Numbered from the stretch's first letter, positions 44,021 through 53,713 are shown. The stretch: 64,000 bases of DNA from Prevotellamassilia timonensis (GCF_900106785.1 NZ_LT629845.1:60042-124041); one strand, 5' to 3'. Program-made: numbers and translations. The notes: a model not told the origin generated them from the sequence alone.

Positions 44021-44278
44021 TTAGTCAGCAATAATAAGCTTTTGTCCGTCAGTGTCAAGTGTCACCTTGTGAGCAAACGACGTGCCGCTACCCTGGCTGA
44101 TGGCTGATAGGTCAATGCCCCGTCGTTTCAGTTCGTCAATAAGTGCCACGTCATGGCAAGCACGAGCTGAGCCCCAGCCCCTGCAGCCTACTTGTGCATT
44201 AAAAGAGTCAATGAGAGATTGAAGTGAAGCCTTCGCAAAACGCGCAGCAAAATCTGCGTAAAGAGAATTGTTGTTCAT
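44021..44278 (-). CDS. Small conserved hypothetical protein
   Basis: An 85-residue protein beginning MNNNSLYADFAARFAKASLQ, with an N-terminal helix and a segment VGCRGWGSARACHDVALIDELKRRGIDLSAIS followed by two short strands. It resembles small uncharacterised Bacteroidales proteins with the pattern GxRGW..ARxxHDxALIDE; no function is known to me. The start at 44278 is preferred over one 16 codons upstream because the resemblance begins there. Confidence 0.65.
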   Translation of the reverse strand: MNNNSLYADFAARFAKASLQSLIDSFNAQVGCRGWGSARACHDVALIDELKRRGIDLSAISQGSGTSFAHKVTLDTDGQKLIIAD

Positions 44279-44501
44279 GTCAGGAAATGTTTGAAGTGTT
44301 TTAATGAATATAGAAAACTTCCACATCGTACCTTAACCACCGTGGTTCCTGTAAACTCGGTTGGTGAGTTTGCCACCATCAGCAAATCAATGCTGCGTAG
44401 CAACTGCTCTTGATGTTTCGCTTGCAAAGGTATAGAAAATATTTTACGATTCGTGCCTCAACATAAACAATTTGCGCTTTTACGTGTAAAGACGTGCCCT
44501 T

Positions 44502-45731
44502 TCATTTGCGCCTATTCACTTTCTGCGTGTTAGGCAACAGGCCTGCGATGATGCCGAGAAGCGGCAGGAAGGCACTTACTTGAAAGATATACTCAATGCT
44601 GGTTTTATCGGCGAGCCAACCGAAGAAGGCAGAGCCAAGTCCGCCCAATCCAAACATCAGTCCGAAAAATATGCCCGCTATCAGTCCCACCTTGTCAGGC
44701 ATCAAGTCGGTGGCATAAACCACGATCGACGAGAACGCCGAGGCAATGATGAGTCCCGACAGGAAAGTGCAGATAATGGTCCACGTTAAATTGGCAAAAG
44801 GCATGGCTATTGCAAATGGCGCGGCACCTAAAATGGAGAACCATATCACATACTTCCGGCCAAATTTATCGCCCAACATGCCCCCGGCCACGGTTCCGAT
44901 AGCAAAGGCCAATAGGAACACGAACAAACAAAGCTGCGATGTTTGTACCGAAACGCCGAACTTGTCTATCAAGAAAAACGTGAAGTAGCTCGTGATGCAA
45001 GCCGTGTAGAAATACTTCGAAAATATGAGAAGTATAAGAATAAGCAGAGCACCATATTTGGTTCGTCTTGAGATGTCGTGATTGATGAGAGGTTGCGCAG
45101 ACTGATGCGTCACCACATAGGACAGTTTGGTCCTATACCAAGTTCCCAACCGTATCATGATGATAGCCGCTAACAATGCCGCCAAGGCAAACCAAGAGAT
45201 GGCATGCTGTCCGAAGGGCAGAATAATGATGGCAGCAAGCAACGGGCCAACAGCCGAACCGCCATTGCCTCCCACCTGGAATATGGACTGTGCCAAACTC
45301 TTTTTGCCTCCCGAGGCCAGTTGTGTGACAAGCGAAGCTGTAGGGTGAAAAATAGAAGAACCAAATCCTACCACGCTCACCGCCAGGAGTATAATAAAAT
45401 AGTTCTCGGCGAAGGCAAGCAGCAACAATCCTATCAAGGTAAAGCACATACCCGCCGACAGGGCGTATGGTCGTGGGTGTTTGTCGGCATAAAAACCTGT
45501 GAAAGGTTGCAGAATAGAGGAAGTCATCTGAAACACCAGTGTAATGATGCCTATCTGTGCGAAGGAGTAGTTGAATCTGTCCTTCATGATAGGGTAGATG
45601 GCAGGAATGATAGATTGAATCATATCATTCAAGAAATGCGAGATGCTGCATATAACGAGCATCGAATACACCGTACCCTCCACCATCGTAGGGTTACCCT
45701 TCAATTTACTGCTTATAGCTTTAATATTCAT
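44502..45731 (-). CDS. MFS transporter, fosmidomycin-resistance (Fsr) type
   Basis: A 409-residue inner-membrane protein with twelve predicted segments. Visible features: SISHFLNDMIQSIIPAIYPIMKDRFNYSFAQIG, which is typical of the Fsr group, the loop 2-3 motif GFYADKHPRPYALSAGM, GFGSSIFHPTASLVTQLASGGKK and a second-half GGMLGDKFGRKYVIW. It would export a small organic compound, fosmidomycin-like drugs in characterised relatives. It is a single gene with its own -7 box. Confidence 0.87.
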   Translation of the reverse strand: MNIKAISSKLKGNPTMVEGTVYSMLVICSISHFLNDMIQSIIPAIYPIMKDRFNYSFAQIGIITLVFQMTSSILQPFTGFYADKHPRPYALSAGMCFTLIGLLLLAFAENYFIILLAVSVVGFGSSIFHPTASLVTQLASGGKKSLAQSIFQVGGNGGSAVGPLLAAIIILPFGQHAISWFALAALLAAIIMIRLGTWYRTKLSYVVTHQSAQPLINHDISRRTKYGALLILILLIFSKYFYTACITSYFTFFLIDKFGVSVQTSQLCLFVFLLAFAIGTVAGGMLGDKFGRKYVIWFSILGAAPFAIAMPFANLTWTIICTFLSGLIIASAFSSIVVYATDLMPDKVGLIAGIFFGLMFGLGGLGSAFFGWLADKTSIEYIFQVSAFLPLLGIIAGLLPNTQKVNRRK

Positions 45732-45882
45732 GCGTAATAGTGTTTATTCCTTTATGCCGGGCCGTTGCTTGTTTTTGGGCTAGGAAACAGACATGGTGGT
45801 TCCGTCAAATATTTCTTCCAATATTGTTGCTCAGAGATAAAAACCAATAGACTATTCCTTGGTGGAATTGTCAATAATGATT

Positions 45883-45891
45883 ACAAAGATA
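45883..45891 (-). promoter_or_regulatory. Predicted promoter -7 box of the MFS gene
   Basis: TATCTTTGT on the minus strand, with only a TTTC at the -33 distance. The 376-bp gap 45732-46107 between the divergent genes holds little else; GTGGAGGGGGTGTGGGGG lies at 45991-46008. Confidence 0.45.
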
Positions 45892-46107
45892 AATAATCTT
45901 TCTCAGACGAAAGAATAAACAATAGGGAAGATACAACAGAATTATTTAACACCCCATTGCCCTCAAAGTGCAGACAGTTTGCACAAAAAAAGTGTGGAGG
46001 GGGTGTGGGGGTTTTCAAAAAATGTGCGTAATATTGCACTCGCTTGTTGGCTCTCGGTAAGCAAGGGGGGCACAGCAAATAATGCAGTATAAAAAACAAT
46101 AGAGAAT

Positions 46108-46563
46108 ATGATACTATCTACATTGGCAGAGAGTGGGCGCGTAGAGCATTCGCACCCGGCTTTCAAATTGGTTTTTGATTATGTCAAGTCGCACGATTTG
46201 ACAAAGGTGCCGGCAGGACGCATTGCGCTCGATGGCGACCGCGTGTTTATAAATGTTGATGATGCGACCTTGCGCACAGAGGGGGAGCAGGCACTTGAGG
46301 TGCATCGCCGCTATATCGACATACATTTCCCGCTCAGCGGTAGCGAACGGGTGGGGTGGAGTCCGCTTGAGGCTTTGGCGGCCGAAAGTAGTCGCGAACC
46401 CTTTGATGTGGCACGCGATTTTGCCCTTTACGACCTGCCGGCTGCCACTTACTTTGATGTGGTGCCGGGGCAGTTCTACATCATGTATCCCGAAGATGCC
46501 CATGCCCCTATTATTGGCAGCGGTACACTGCGCAAACTTGTGGCAAAGGTGAGAATAGACTGA
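46108..46563 (+). CDS. YhcH/YjgK/YiaL-family protein
   Basis: A 151-residue cupin-like protein with the family pattern ILSTLAESGRVEHSHPAFKLVFDY, EVHRRYIDIHFPLSGSERVGW, and the C-terminal PGQFYIMYPEDAHAPIIG. The conserved histidines and glutamate suggest metal binding. Family members are tied to sialic acid or other sugar use, with no firmly shown reaction. Here it converges on a GH95 fucosidase gene rather than lying in a nan cluster. Confidence 0.88.
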   Translation: MILSTLAESGRVEHSHPAFKLVFDYVKSHDLTKVPAGRIALDGDRVFINVDDATLRTEGEQALEVHRRYIDIHFPLSGSERVGWSPLEALAAESSREPFDVARDFALYDLPAATYFDVVPGQFYIMYPEDAHAPIIGSGTLRKLVAKVRID

Positions 46564-46602
46564 TGAGGTGATGAGGCTGAAAGATCAAAACGAAACGTAG
46601 CT

Positions 46603-46692
46603 ATTGCTGTTCGGTAATATTACTCAACTTTCGGATTTAGCAAGTGCGGGCTGAAAGTTGAGTAATATTAGAATTGTTTTACCGGACAGCGA
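46603..46692. repeat. Inverted ATTGCTGT..GGTAA motifs around a 17-bp perfect hairpin
   Basis: ATTGCTGTTCGGTAA (46604-46617) and TTTTACCGGACAGCGAT (46678-46694) are inverted copies of a recurrent motif. Between them AATATTACTCAACTTTC (46616-46632) pairs perfectly with GAAAGTTGAGTAATATT (46653-46669). It lies between the convergent yhcH-type and GH95 genes and may end transcription from both. Confidence 0.7.
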
Positions 46693-46700
46693 TTTACCTT

Positions 46701-46818
46701 TAAGTTGGTGTTCGGGCTATGTGACCGAGAACGAAAGGAACAGATGCGCCTCGATAACGTGTTTTCAATGTGAAAATAACACCTACTGATTGTATAAAAT
46801 AATTCTGAATACCTACTT
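46701..46818. repeat. MITE-like element, internally deleted copy
   Basis: It starts TAAGTTGGTGTTC, then jumps to GGGCTATGTGACCGAG and continues parallel to 21365-21470, ending AATACCTACTTA. The left inverted arm of the full copy (21310-21350) is missing. The right end touches the stop codon of the GH95 gene. Confidence 0.75.
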
Positions 46819-46819
46819 A

Positions 46820-49300
46820 TTAGTTAGGGCTGTCTGCACCCCCAAAGGCTGAGTGAGGCAGGGTGATGCTGTATGTGTGGCCAGCCATGGTGTTGAAACT
46901 GAGGCGGTTACCCTCGTGACTGTTAGGGGTGACCTTTTCGCCAGTCGTTTCGTTAACAATGGTGGCTTGCGACAGGTGGGGGTAAGCCAACGTGACGGGC
47001 ATGCCCTTGACAGACAGAATGCGGAGTGTTGACAGTTGGCCAGCGCACCACGCCATGCCGATTTCGAAATTGCCAATAGCCTTCAGTCCGTCAATCTGGC
47101 CATTGGCCCATGCCGGGGGCAGGGCGGGGAGCAGAACTAATGAGTCGGGACGGCTCTGCAGCAGCATTTCAGCAATGCCAGCCGTGGCACCATAGTTACC
47201 CTCGATTTGGAACACGCTCGTGGCGTGTGCATCGAGCAAATTGTCGTAAAGACCGCCTTGCCAATCGTAATTGGTGTTGGTGGTGTGGTGGGCAAAACCT
47301 CGCAGCGTTTGGTAGGCATGTGCGTTGTTGCGTGCCCTTGCCCATAGCGAAATGCGCCATGCGCGTGCCCAGCCTGTGGCATCGTCGCCTCGGTTGGCGA
47401 GCGATTTAATGGCAGCAGCAAATATCAGGCTGTCCTTCCCGGGGTCAATGTTAAAGCCCGGGTAGAGGGCCATGAGGTGTGAGGTGTGGCGGTGGCCCTG
47501 CCACACGTTATGTTCGTCGTCGGCAAAGAAGTCGGTGTTGGCACTGAGGTTGGGCGTGTTGTCTTGATATTTCCATTCGCGCAGCAATCCGTTTTGGTCT
47601 ATACGCAACCCCTTATCAAGTTTGTTGAGTTTGCTTTTGAGTAAATCCACATACGCATTGTCACAGCCCGATGCTTCGTGACCAAGAACTTCGATGGCCT
47701 TAAGCGTTTGTTCAAAGAGTTGTGTGACAAGCTGTTGTGAGTGTGCTGTGGCATTTTGCACGTAGCCTTGTTCGGGCGAATATTCGTTGGGACACTCGAG
47801 CGTGCCGTCGCCATTTTGTGCTTCGACCAGGCGCTTGACCCAAAAGTCGCAGGCCGCCTTCATTACAGGCATGGCCTTCAGGCGCAGGAATGTGGTGTCG
47901 CAGGTGTAGGCAAAGTGTTGCCACAGGTGTGAGCAGTACCAGGCATTGACCACCGAATACTTGCCAATCTTGTAATTGCTTGAACCGCCAAATATGTTTC
48001 CGGCCGTGTTGACCACCCAACCGGCCTCCACACCCAGTTGGCGTGCGTTTTGCTGCCATTGTCCGCCATGGCGCAGGGCTTCGTTGCAGATGAAGTTGAG
48101 AAATGGCATGTGGCACTCGCTCAGGTTGGTAGGTTCTGATGGCCAATAGTTCATTTGCACATTGATGTTGGAGTGTATGTCGGAAGCCCAAACGGCGTCG
48201 CCCCCGCGGTAGCCGTCTTTGTTCCACAGCCCTTGCAAGTTGGACGGCACATCAATACCCCGTGAGGCCGCGATGGTAAGGTAGCGTCCATACTGAAAGA
48301 TGAGTTGGTCGATCATGTTGTTGGCCCCGTTGGTGTTTGCTGTGAGCAGCAGGTTGGTGGGTTGCGTGTGTTCGGCCCCTTGCAGTGTAAAGTTTACGCG
48401 GTTGAAGAGTTGTGCATGGTCCTTGATGTGGCGGCTCATCACGCGTTCGAAGCCCTTGTTGCTTGCCGCCTGCACAGTGCTGTTGATGTTGGCCATAATT
48501 TGAGGCATGTTGCCCGCGAGGTGGTTGGCTTTGGTGGGGTCGAAATTGGTGGTGCATGCAAGGAATATCACAACCTCTTTTGCCCGGTCTATTTCAATAC
48601 CCTCGCTTGTGGCTGTGACGCGTCCCGCCTTGTGGCAGACGCGCATGGTGGCAGCATAGGCCATGCCGTTGGTCAGTGTGCCGCTGAAGGTGGCTCCCTT
48701 GGTGGTGTAGGTGGCACGCAGCCCCTGTGCATTGATTAGATTGATGCTTAACGACAGATTGCGGGCGTGTTTTGCTTTGTAACGAATGGCTATGACCTTG
48801 TCGGGATTGCTGCACAAATATTCGCGTGTGTAACATTCGCCGTCAGCATCGTACTGCACATCGGCCACGGCTGTGCGCAGGTTAAGGCAGCGTCGGTAGC
48901 TCGTGGCGCTCTTTGCGTTGAGGTTTGTAATATAAATGTCGCCGAAGGGCAGGTACGACCCAAGGTCGGTGGGTTTGGAGGTGCCTTTCCACAGTGTTTT
49001 GTGGTTGAATTGTATGCGGTCTTGTGCCACTCCGCCTAATATCATGGCTCCCATGTCGCCGTTGCCAATGGGCAATGCCTCGCGCACCCAGTTGGTGGCG
49101 GGGGCGGTGTACCAAAGCGACAGAGGCTCTGACGGGGGCAGGGGATTGTCGTTTTGTATGGCTACTTCGTGTGGCGTTGCAGGGGCATCTTGGTAGGCCG
49201 ATGTTGTGTTGGGTTGGTTATTGGAGGTCGCTTGTGGCGTTTGCCCCATTGCTGCATAGGTAAATAGAAGGCCTAATAGGGTGAATAGTATTTTTTTCAT
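46820..49300 (-). CDS. Exported GH95-family alpha-L-fucosidase
   Basis: An 826-residue periplasmic or secreted enzyme with a signal peptide (to about 19, AAMGQ). It has the GH95 N-terminal domain (SLWYTAPATNWVREALPIGNGDMGAMILGG, FNHKTLWKG; about 58-310) and (alpha/alpha)6 catalytic domain (about 320-720), with DIHSNINVQMNYWPSEPTNLSECH (Asn378/380/384 region), PNEYSPEQG (Glu510, likely catalytic acid), HRHTSHLMALYPG and TGWARAWRISLWAR. It would remove alpha-1,2-linked fucose (or galactose in some members) from host or plant glycans. The GH36-like and GH109-type enzymes elsewhere in the window fit a mucin- or glycan-feeding lifestyle. Confidence 0.9.
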   Translation of the reverse strand: MKKILFTLLGLLFTYAAMGQTPQATSNNQPNTTSAYQDAPATPHEVAIQNDNPLPPSEPLSLWYTAPATNWVREALPIGNGDMGAMILGGVAQDRIQFNHKTLWKGTSKPTDLGSYLPFGDIYITNLNAKSATSYRRCLNLRTAVADVQYDADGECYTREYLCSNPDKVIAIRYKAKHARNLSLSINLINAQGLRATYTTKGATFSGTLTNGMAYAATMRVCHKAGRVTATSEGIEIDRAKEVVIFLACTTNFDPTKANHLAGNMPQIMANINSTVQAASNKGFERVMSRHIKDHAQLFNRVNFTLQGAEHTQPTNLLLTANTNGANNMIDQLIFQYGRYLTIAASRGIDVPSNLQGLWNKDGYRGGDAVWASDIHSNINVQMNYWPSEPTNLSECHMPFLNFICNEALRHGGQWQQNARQLGVEAGWVVNTAGNIFGGSSNYKIGKYSVVNAWYCSHLWQHFAYTCDTTFLRLKAMPVMKAACDFWVKRLVEAQNGDGTLECPNEYSPEQGYVQNATAHSQQLVTQLFEQTLKAIEVLGHEASGCDNAYVDLLKSKLNKLDKGLRIDQNGLLREWKYQDNTPNLSANTDFFADDEHNVWQGHRHTSHLMALYPGFNIDPGKDSLIFAAAIKSLANRGDDATGWARAWRISLWARARNNAHAYQTLRGFAHHTTNTNYDWQGGLYDNLLDAHATSVFQIEGNYGATAGIAEMLLQSRPDSLVLLPALPPAWANGQIDGLKAIGNFEIGMAWCAGQLSTLRILSVKGMPVTLAYPHLSQATIVNETTGEKVTPNSHEGNRLSFNTMAGHTYSITLPHSAFGGADSPN

Positions 49301-49464
49301 AGGTAGGGGGGAGTGGGTTATAAGGGTATTGGAATTGAGGGTTAATGGGGGAGCATATAACTACCCGTTGATGGTATTTTTGGTTAACTTGTCAACTAAT
49401 TATTGCTGTATGGTAAAGCGTAAACATGCGAGCGGGCTCAGGCACCAAACTCAGACACTAAACT

Positions 49465-49585
49465 CAAGCACTAATGGGGGCGACGCGTCTCGCGTCGGGA
49501 TAGTGAAGGGGAATATGCAAGCTCTACTAAATAATAGCTATATATTTTCTCGACGCGGGACGCGTCGCCCCCATTAGTGCTTGCG
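49465..49585. repeat. REP-like inverted pair R8
   Basis: A complete isolated unit: the left arm with CGACGCG-TCT-CGCGTCG, a 45-bp spacer and the inverted right arm ending ATTAGTGCTTGCG. It lies in the gap 49301-49666 between two minus-strand genes. Just before it is ATTGCTGTATGGTAAAG followed by AACATGCGAGCGGGCTC; after it is a short TTTCAAGTAACTTGAAA palindrome (49612-49628). Both arms carry unoccupied IS110 targets. Confidence 0.85.
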
Positions 49586-49666
49586 TTTAGTGCTTGCGTT
49601 TTTTGTGGCGCGTTTCAAGTAACTTGAAATATCCCGGAAACGTCTCGTCTTTGACGCCAATTTTGA

Positions 49667-50806
49667 TTACATAAGTGTGATTAGTTCGATTTTAGGCCAG
49701 GCACCAAGTCGGTATGGTACTCCGCCGCCGATGCCGGTTGAGACAAAGAGCTGCTGATGGCCTTTGGTGTAAAGTCCTCCCCATTCGGACATGAACCATG
49801 CGGCGGGCGAGAAACTGCCTACTTGCATTTGCAGGGCATGTGTGTGGCCCGACAGGGTGAGGGCAATGTTGGGGTACTTTAGCACACCATGGCGCCAATG
49901 CCATGGGTCGTGACTTAACAGCAGGGTGCAGGCATGCGAGGGAATGTCCTTCATGGCCTTGTCGAGGCGGCCACGTGTGGGAAATGGCGGTTTGCCCACA
50001 TTTTCGACCCCTGCCACGTAGAGTGTGTCGTCGCCGCGCACAATGTGACGGTTTTCGTTGAGCAGCACTTGCCAGCCCATGATGCGTTGTGAGCGTATGA
50101 TGCGCCGGATTTCGGTTTCCCTCTCCTGAGGTGAGAGTCCGGGGTGGTACATGCAGTAGTCGTGGTTGCCCAACACCGACATGACGCCATCGGGCGCATG
50201 CAGTTTGCCAAGTATCTTAATGTACGGCAGTGTTTCGCTCGAGGCCGTGTTGACCATGTCGCCGGTGAACACGATGAGGTCGGGGTTGAGTTGGTTGATG
50301 CTGTCAACCATGCTTTGCATGAGCGATGTGTCGCCCGAATAGGTGCCGAGGTGTATGTCGGATATTTGTACAATGCGGTAGCCCTTGAAAGCTGCAGGTA
50401 GTCCGGCTATGTGTAATGTAGTGTTTTCGACTTGCAATTTGCGCCAGCCCCATGCTGTGCCATACACTTGCAGGGCGGCCATGCCTACTGCCAGTGCTGT
50501 GGCCACTTTGTGTACGTTGGGCAGCATGTTGGGGTGGTGCCAGCAGATGCCTCGACCTATGATGTCGGCCAACACAAATACGAGTTTGGGCACTGCTACG
50601 CATATAAGCAGAATGAAGGCCAGTTGCATGAGTGTGGCTGCACGTACTTGGCATATTAGCAGCAACATGCAGCCCAAGGCCATTAGCGAGGGTAATGCTA
50701 AGAGCAATGTGCGCAATATGCCGGTTTGTGTGCGTGTGAAGTTCCACCAAATATACAGGTCTGGCAGAATGAGCAGTAGTAGTAACAGAATGAAAAATCG
50801 AAACAA
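49667..50806 (-). CDS. Membrane-anchored metallophosphoesterase
   Basis: A 379-residue protein with three to four N-terminal membrane segments (about 1-120) and a calcineurin-like phosphoesterase domain: QISDIHLGTYSGD, VFTGDMVN, LGNHDYCMY, LLSHDPWHWR and LSGHTHALQMQ, providing the full set of metal ligands. This is the YkuE-like organisation. Substrate unknown; in relatives a phospholipid or UDP-sugar lipid is suspected. The upstream gap on its own strand is an inverted array (50824-50965). Confidence 0.87.
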   Translation of the reverse strand: MFRFFILLLLLLILPDLYIWWNFTRTQTGILRTLLLALPSLMALGCMLLLICQVRAATLMQLAFILLICVAVPKLVFVLADIIGRGICWHHPNMLPNVHKVATALAVGMAALQVYGTAWGWRKLQVENTTLHIAGLPAAFKGYRIVQISDIHLGTYSGDTSLMQSMVDSINQLNPDLIVFTGDMVNTASSETLPYIKILGKLHAPDGVMSVLGNHDYCMYHPGLSPQERETEIRRIIRSQRIMGWQVLLNENRHIVRGDDTLYVAGVENVGKPPFPTRGRLDKAMKDIPSHACTLLLSHDPWHWRHGVLKYPNIALTLSGHTHALQMQVGSFSPAAWFMSEWGGLYTKGHQQLFVSTGIGGGVPYRLGAWPKIELITLM

Positions 50807-50823
50807 TGTGAAATAGCTTTTAT

Positions 50824-50965
50824 GGGGTGGAGGGAGGAATGGGTTAGGGGGTTAGTTGGTTAGAGGGTTAATGGGGTTAATGGGGGTTAACATAATAAAT
50901 AGTATAAGCATATCTACTTGTTAACCCGTCAACTTGTTAACCTGTTAACCAAAAATTCTGCCAGT
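50824..50965. repeat. Inter-cistronic inverted array (CNNM gene to metallophosphoesterase gene)
   Basis: On the plus strand, GGGTTAGGGGGTTAG and GGGTTAATGGGG units (50839-50889) face CTTGTTAACCCGTCAACTTG and TTAACCTGTTAACC (50926-50951). Relative to the minus-strand genes, the pyrimidine-rich arm again lies just before the downstream start codon. Confidence 0.6.
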
Positions 50966-50988
50966 GAGTTGTACTTGTATATTTGCTT

Positions 50989-51023
50989 AAAAAAAGACAG
51001 GCAGTTGCCGTTAAGCAACTGCC
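50989..51023 (-). terminator. Terminator after the CNNM/CBS gene
   Basis: GGCAGTTGC (51000-51008) pairs with GCAACTGCC (51015-51023); read on the minus strand it is followed by TGTCTTTTTTTAAG. Confidence 0.8.
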
Positions 51024-51046
51024 ATGTATAGAGATAGTGTGTGAAT

Positions 51047-52084
51047 TTACTTTTTTTGCTGCTGTTGCTCTTGCCACTTTTCGCGGGCGAACTCTTGCAT
51101 GTCGGTCACGGTGTCTTTTTCGTCAACAATCTCGGTGCCGAGCATGGTTTCGATAACGTCCTCCATGGTTACGATGCCGCGGAAACAGCCGTATTCATCG
51201 ATGATGATGGAAATATGCTCTTTCTTAGCCAGCAGTTGCTCCCATATTTTGCCCACGTTCTCGTTTTCCTGGAAAGTGAGAACCGGACGTATGATGTCGG
51301 TAAGGCGCAGGTTGAATTTGTCTTCGGAGAGCTTTTCGAGTATGGTCTGACGCAGTACATAACCCTTGATGTAGTCGTCGTTCTCCTCGTTGTAGACGGG
51401 AATGCGTGAGAACTGGCGGAAAGCATCGTTCTGGTAGAACTCGCGCAAAGTCATGCTCTCTTCGGCTATTTCGGCCACCGAACTTGGGGTCATGATGTCG
51501 CGAGCTTTCACATCGTCGAGTTTCAACAGATTTTGAATCATTCTGTTTTCTTTCTTTTCGAGCACGCCCTCTTCGGCACCCACGGTTACCATGGCCGACA
51601 CCTCCTCGCGGCTGACAGAAGTTTGTTGCTTCTTGCCCGAGAAAATGTGTGTAATCAATTCAGACATCAGCACCAAAGGATAGGTGACGATTACCAATAC
51701 GTGGATAATGCGTGCGCATGGTATGGCCATTTTGCGCCAGTATGATGCACCGATGGTTTTGGGTATGATTTCGGAAAAAACGAGAATGAGCAATGTCAGT
51801 ATGGCCGAGGTTATGGCAAAGAATTGGCTGCCGAAAATGGCCTCGCTCTGTGCGCCGACACCAGCAGCACCCACGGTGTGCGAAATGGTGTTGAGCGACA
51901 ATATGGCCGCGATGGGCTTGTCGATGTCCTGCTTGTATTTTTTGAGTAGGGGAGCGCCCTTGCGTCCTTCTTTTTCGAGCATGGACACAAATGACATTGG
52001 TGCCGAAAGCAGCACCGCTTCAAGAATAGAACATAAAAATGAGATGCTTAAAGCACCAAAGAGATAGAGGAGTAATAGCCCCAT
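51047..52084 (-). CDS. CNNM/DUF21 transporter-like protein with CBS domains (hemolysin family)
   Basis: A 345-residue membrane protein. The N-terminal CNNM (DUF21) domain (about 1-150, four segments, including LILVFSEIIPKTIGASYW) is followed by a CBS pair (about 195-325, VKARDIMTPSSVAEIAEES; SIIIDEYGCFRGIVTMEDVIETMLG). Such proteins are linked to magnesium or cobalt export. The C-terminal CorC/HlyC transport-associated domain present in longer relatives is absent; the protein ends in a Gln/Lys-rich tail. A -7 box TACCTTTGT lies at 52252-52244. Confidence 0.88.
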   Translation of the reverse strand: MGLLLLYLFGALSISFLCSILEAVLLSAPMSFVSMLEKEGRKGAPLLKKYKQDIDKPIAAILSLNTISHTVGAAGVGAQSEAIFGSQFFAITSAILTLLILVFSEIIPKTIGASYWRKMAIPCARIIHVLVIVTYPLVLMSELITHIFSGKKQQTSVSREEVSAMVTVGAEEGVLEKKENRMIQNLLKLDDVKARDIMTPSSVAEIAEESMTLREFYQNDAFRQFSRIPVYNEENDDYIKGYVLRQTILEKLSEDKFNLRLTDIIRPVLTFQENENVGKIWEQLLAKKEHISIIIDEYGCFRGIVTMEDVIETMLGTEIVDEKDTVTDMQEFAREKWQEQQQQKK

Positions 52085-52243
52085 GGAATGTGGAATTAGT
52101 TAGACATGTGCCCTGTCCCACATACTTTTTTTGATGTGTGCGGATGCCTGTGTCGGTTTGGTAATGGCAGGCTTTCGCAGGGAGCGGTTGGTGGCTTGGT
52201 TAACTTTTGTGTGGCCTTTGCCGCATTTTTTCGATATTTGACC

Positions 52244-52252
52244 ACAAAGGTA
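52244..52252 (-). promoter_or_regulatory. Predicted promoter -7 box of the CNNM gene
   Basis: TACCTTTGT on the minus strand; no clear TTTG at the -33 distance. The 390-bp gap 52085-52474 otherwise holds the hairpin at 52359-52421. Confidence 0.45.
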
Positions 52253-52358
52253 CAAAATTTATGCGCATTTGTTTGCGATGTGGGGCTTAATTTATTGTTA
52301 AACAAGTGTTTTAACGCATATAAAGGGCAATGCAAGAGGCTTGTTGCGTGTACAAACG

Positions 52359-52421
52359 CATACGGGCTGAATTGAATAGGCAGCCTTTGGGGGTGATGCC
52401 GTATTCAATTCAGCCCGTATG
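52359..52421 (-). terminator. 20-bp perfect hairpin after purT
   Basis: CATACGGGCTGAATTGAATA (52359-52378) and its exact complement (52402-52421) enclose 23 nt. It lies between the purT stop and the next minus-strand gene. No T run follows, so termination is inferred from position. Confidence 0.6.
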
Positions 52422-52474
52422 TGTAAGGTGTGGCAGGTGTATGGTGTGTTAGTAGCCTGCGTTGTGCCAGTGTG

Positions 52475-53638
52475 TTATTTGACAGTTACGTAGCTTGCCA
52501 GGCGCTTGGCTTTGTCGCGCAGTGTGTCGAGGTCGGCGTCAAGCGGTCCGTTGCAAACTACTACGCCCATGCGGCGGCCCACACGTGTGGTGGGTTTGCC
52601 AAAGATGCGCACGTCAGCGTCCTCCTCACAAGTGCGCTCAAGTCCTTCGTATTCGGGGGTGTTCTGGCTTTCGATGGGTGAGAGAATGACGGCGCTTGCG
52701 CCAATGCGCATTTGTTTGATGCAAGGAATCGGCAATCCGAGCACTGCGCGCAGATGGAGCTCGAACTCGGTAAAGTTTTGTGTGCCGGCCAAAGTGACCA
52801 TGCCCGTGTCGTGCGGACGAGGTGAAAGTTCGGAGAAGTATACGCCGTCTTTGTGGCTCAGGAAGAACTCTACGCCCCAAATGCCGGCGCCTGTCAATGC
52901 GCGTGTAACCTTATCGGCCATGCGTTCGGCTTCGGCCAGGTGTTCGGGGGCTATGTGTGCGGGTTGGAAACTCTCGCGGTAGTCGCCGCCTTTTTGCACG
53001 TGGCCTATTGGCGGGCAGAACAGTGTCGGGCCATTCTTTTGGGTGACGGTGAGCAACGTAATCTCGCTGTCGAAGTGTATGAACTCTTCGATGATGACCT
53101 CATGAATGTCGCCGCGGCTGCCTCCCATGGCATATTCCCATGCGTGCTTGAGGTCGTCGGCAGTCTTAACGAGCGACTGGCCTTTGCCAGATGATGACAT
53201 CAACGGCTTTACCACACAGGGGAAACCGATAATTTTGGCGTGCTCAACCAACTCGTCGTATGATTTGGCGTAGAAGTATTTGGCCGTTTTCAAGCCGAGT
53301 TCCTTGGCAGCGAGGTCGCGAATGGCCTTGCGGTTCATGGTGATATTGACGGCACGGGCCGAAGGTACTACTTGTATGCCCTCCTTTTCAAAATCGTAGA
53401 GGCGCTCGGTGCGTATTGCTTCAATTTCGGGTACGATGAGGTCGGGGTGGTGCTTTTCAACTGCACGCTCAAGCGCCTCGCCGTCGAGCATTGAGAAAAC
53501 CTCAAATTCGTCGGCCACCTGCATGGCTGGTGCTCCTGCATAGGCATCGCAGGCAATGACATGCTGTCCTAAGCGTTGGGCGGCAATAGTAAATTCTTTA
53601 CCCAGTTCTCCCGAACCAAGAAGCAATATCTTTTTCAT
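52475..53638 (-). CDS. purT: Formate-dependent phosphoribosylglycinamide formyltransferase
   Basis: A 387-residue ATP-grasp enzyme that makes formyl-GAR from GAR, formate and ATP in purine synthesis. Motifs: [122 protein letters not shown]. It uses free formate, which PflB (1-774) produces, linking the two pathways. A near-consensus promoter lies about 75-105 bp upstream, and the leader can form a small hairpin (AAGCCCGC-T-GCGGGTTT, 53682-53699). Confidence 0.97.
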   Translation of the reverse strand: MKKILLLGSGELGKEFTIAAQRLGQHVIACDAYAGAPAMQVADEFEVFSMLDGEALERAVEKHHPDLIVPEIEAIRTERLYDFEKEGIQVVPSARAVNITMNRKAIRDLAAKELGLKTAKYFYAKSYDELVEHAKIIGFPCVVKPLMSSSGKGQSLVKTADDLKHAWEYAMGGSRGDIHEVIIEEFIHFDSEITLLTVTQKNGPTLFCPPIGHVQKGGDYRESFQPAHIAPEHLAEAERMADKVTRALTGAGIWGVEFFLSHKDGVYFSELSPRPHDTGMVTLAGTQNFTEFELHLRAVLGLPIPCIKQMRIGASAVILSPIESQNTPEYEGLERTCEEDADVRIFGKPTTRVGRRMGVVVCNGPLDADLDTLRDKAKRLASYVTVK

Positions 53639-53713
53639 TGTGTAAGGAAATAAATTAAGTGTTAGCTATAATGGCGGACAAGCCCGCTGCGGGTTTGCCT
53701 GCTCAACCTTATG

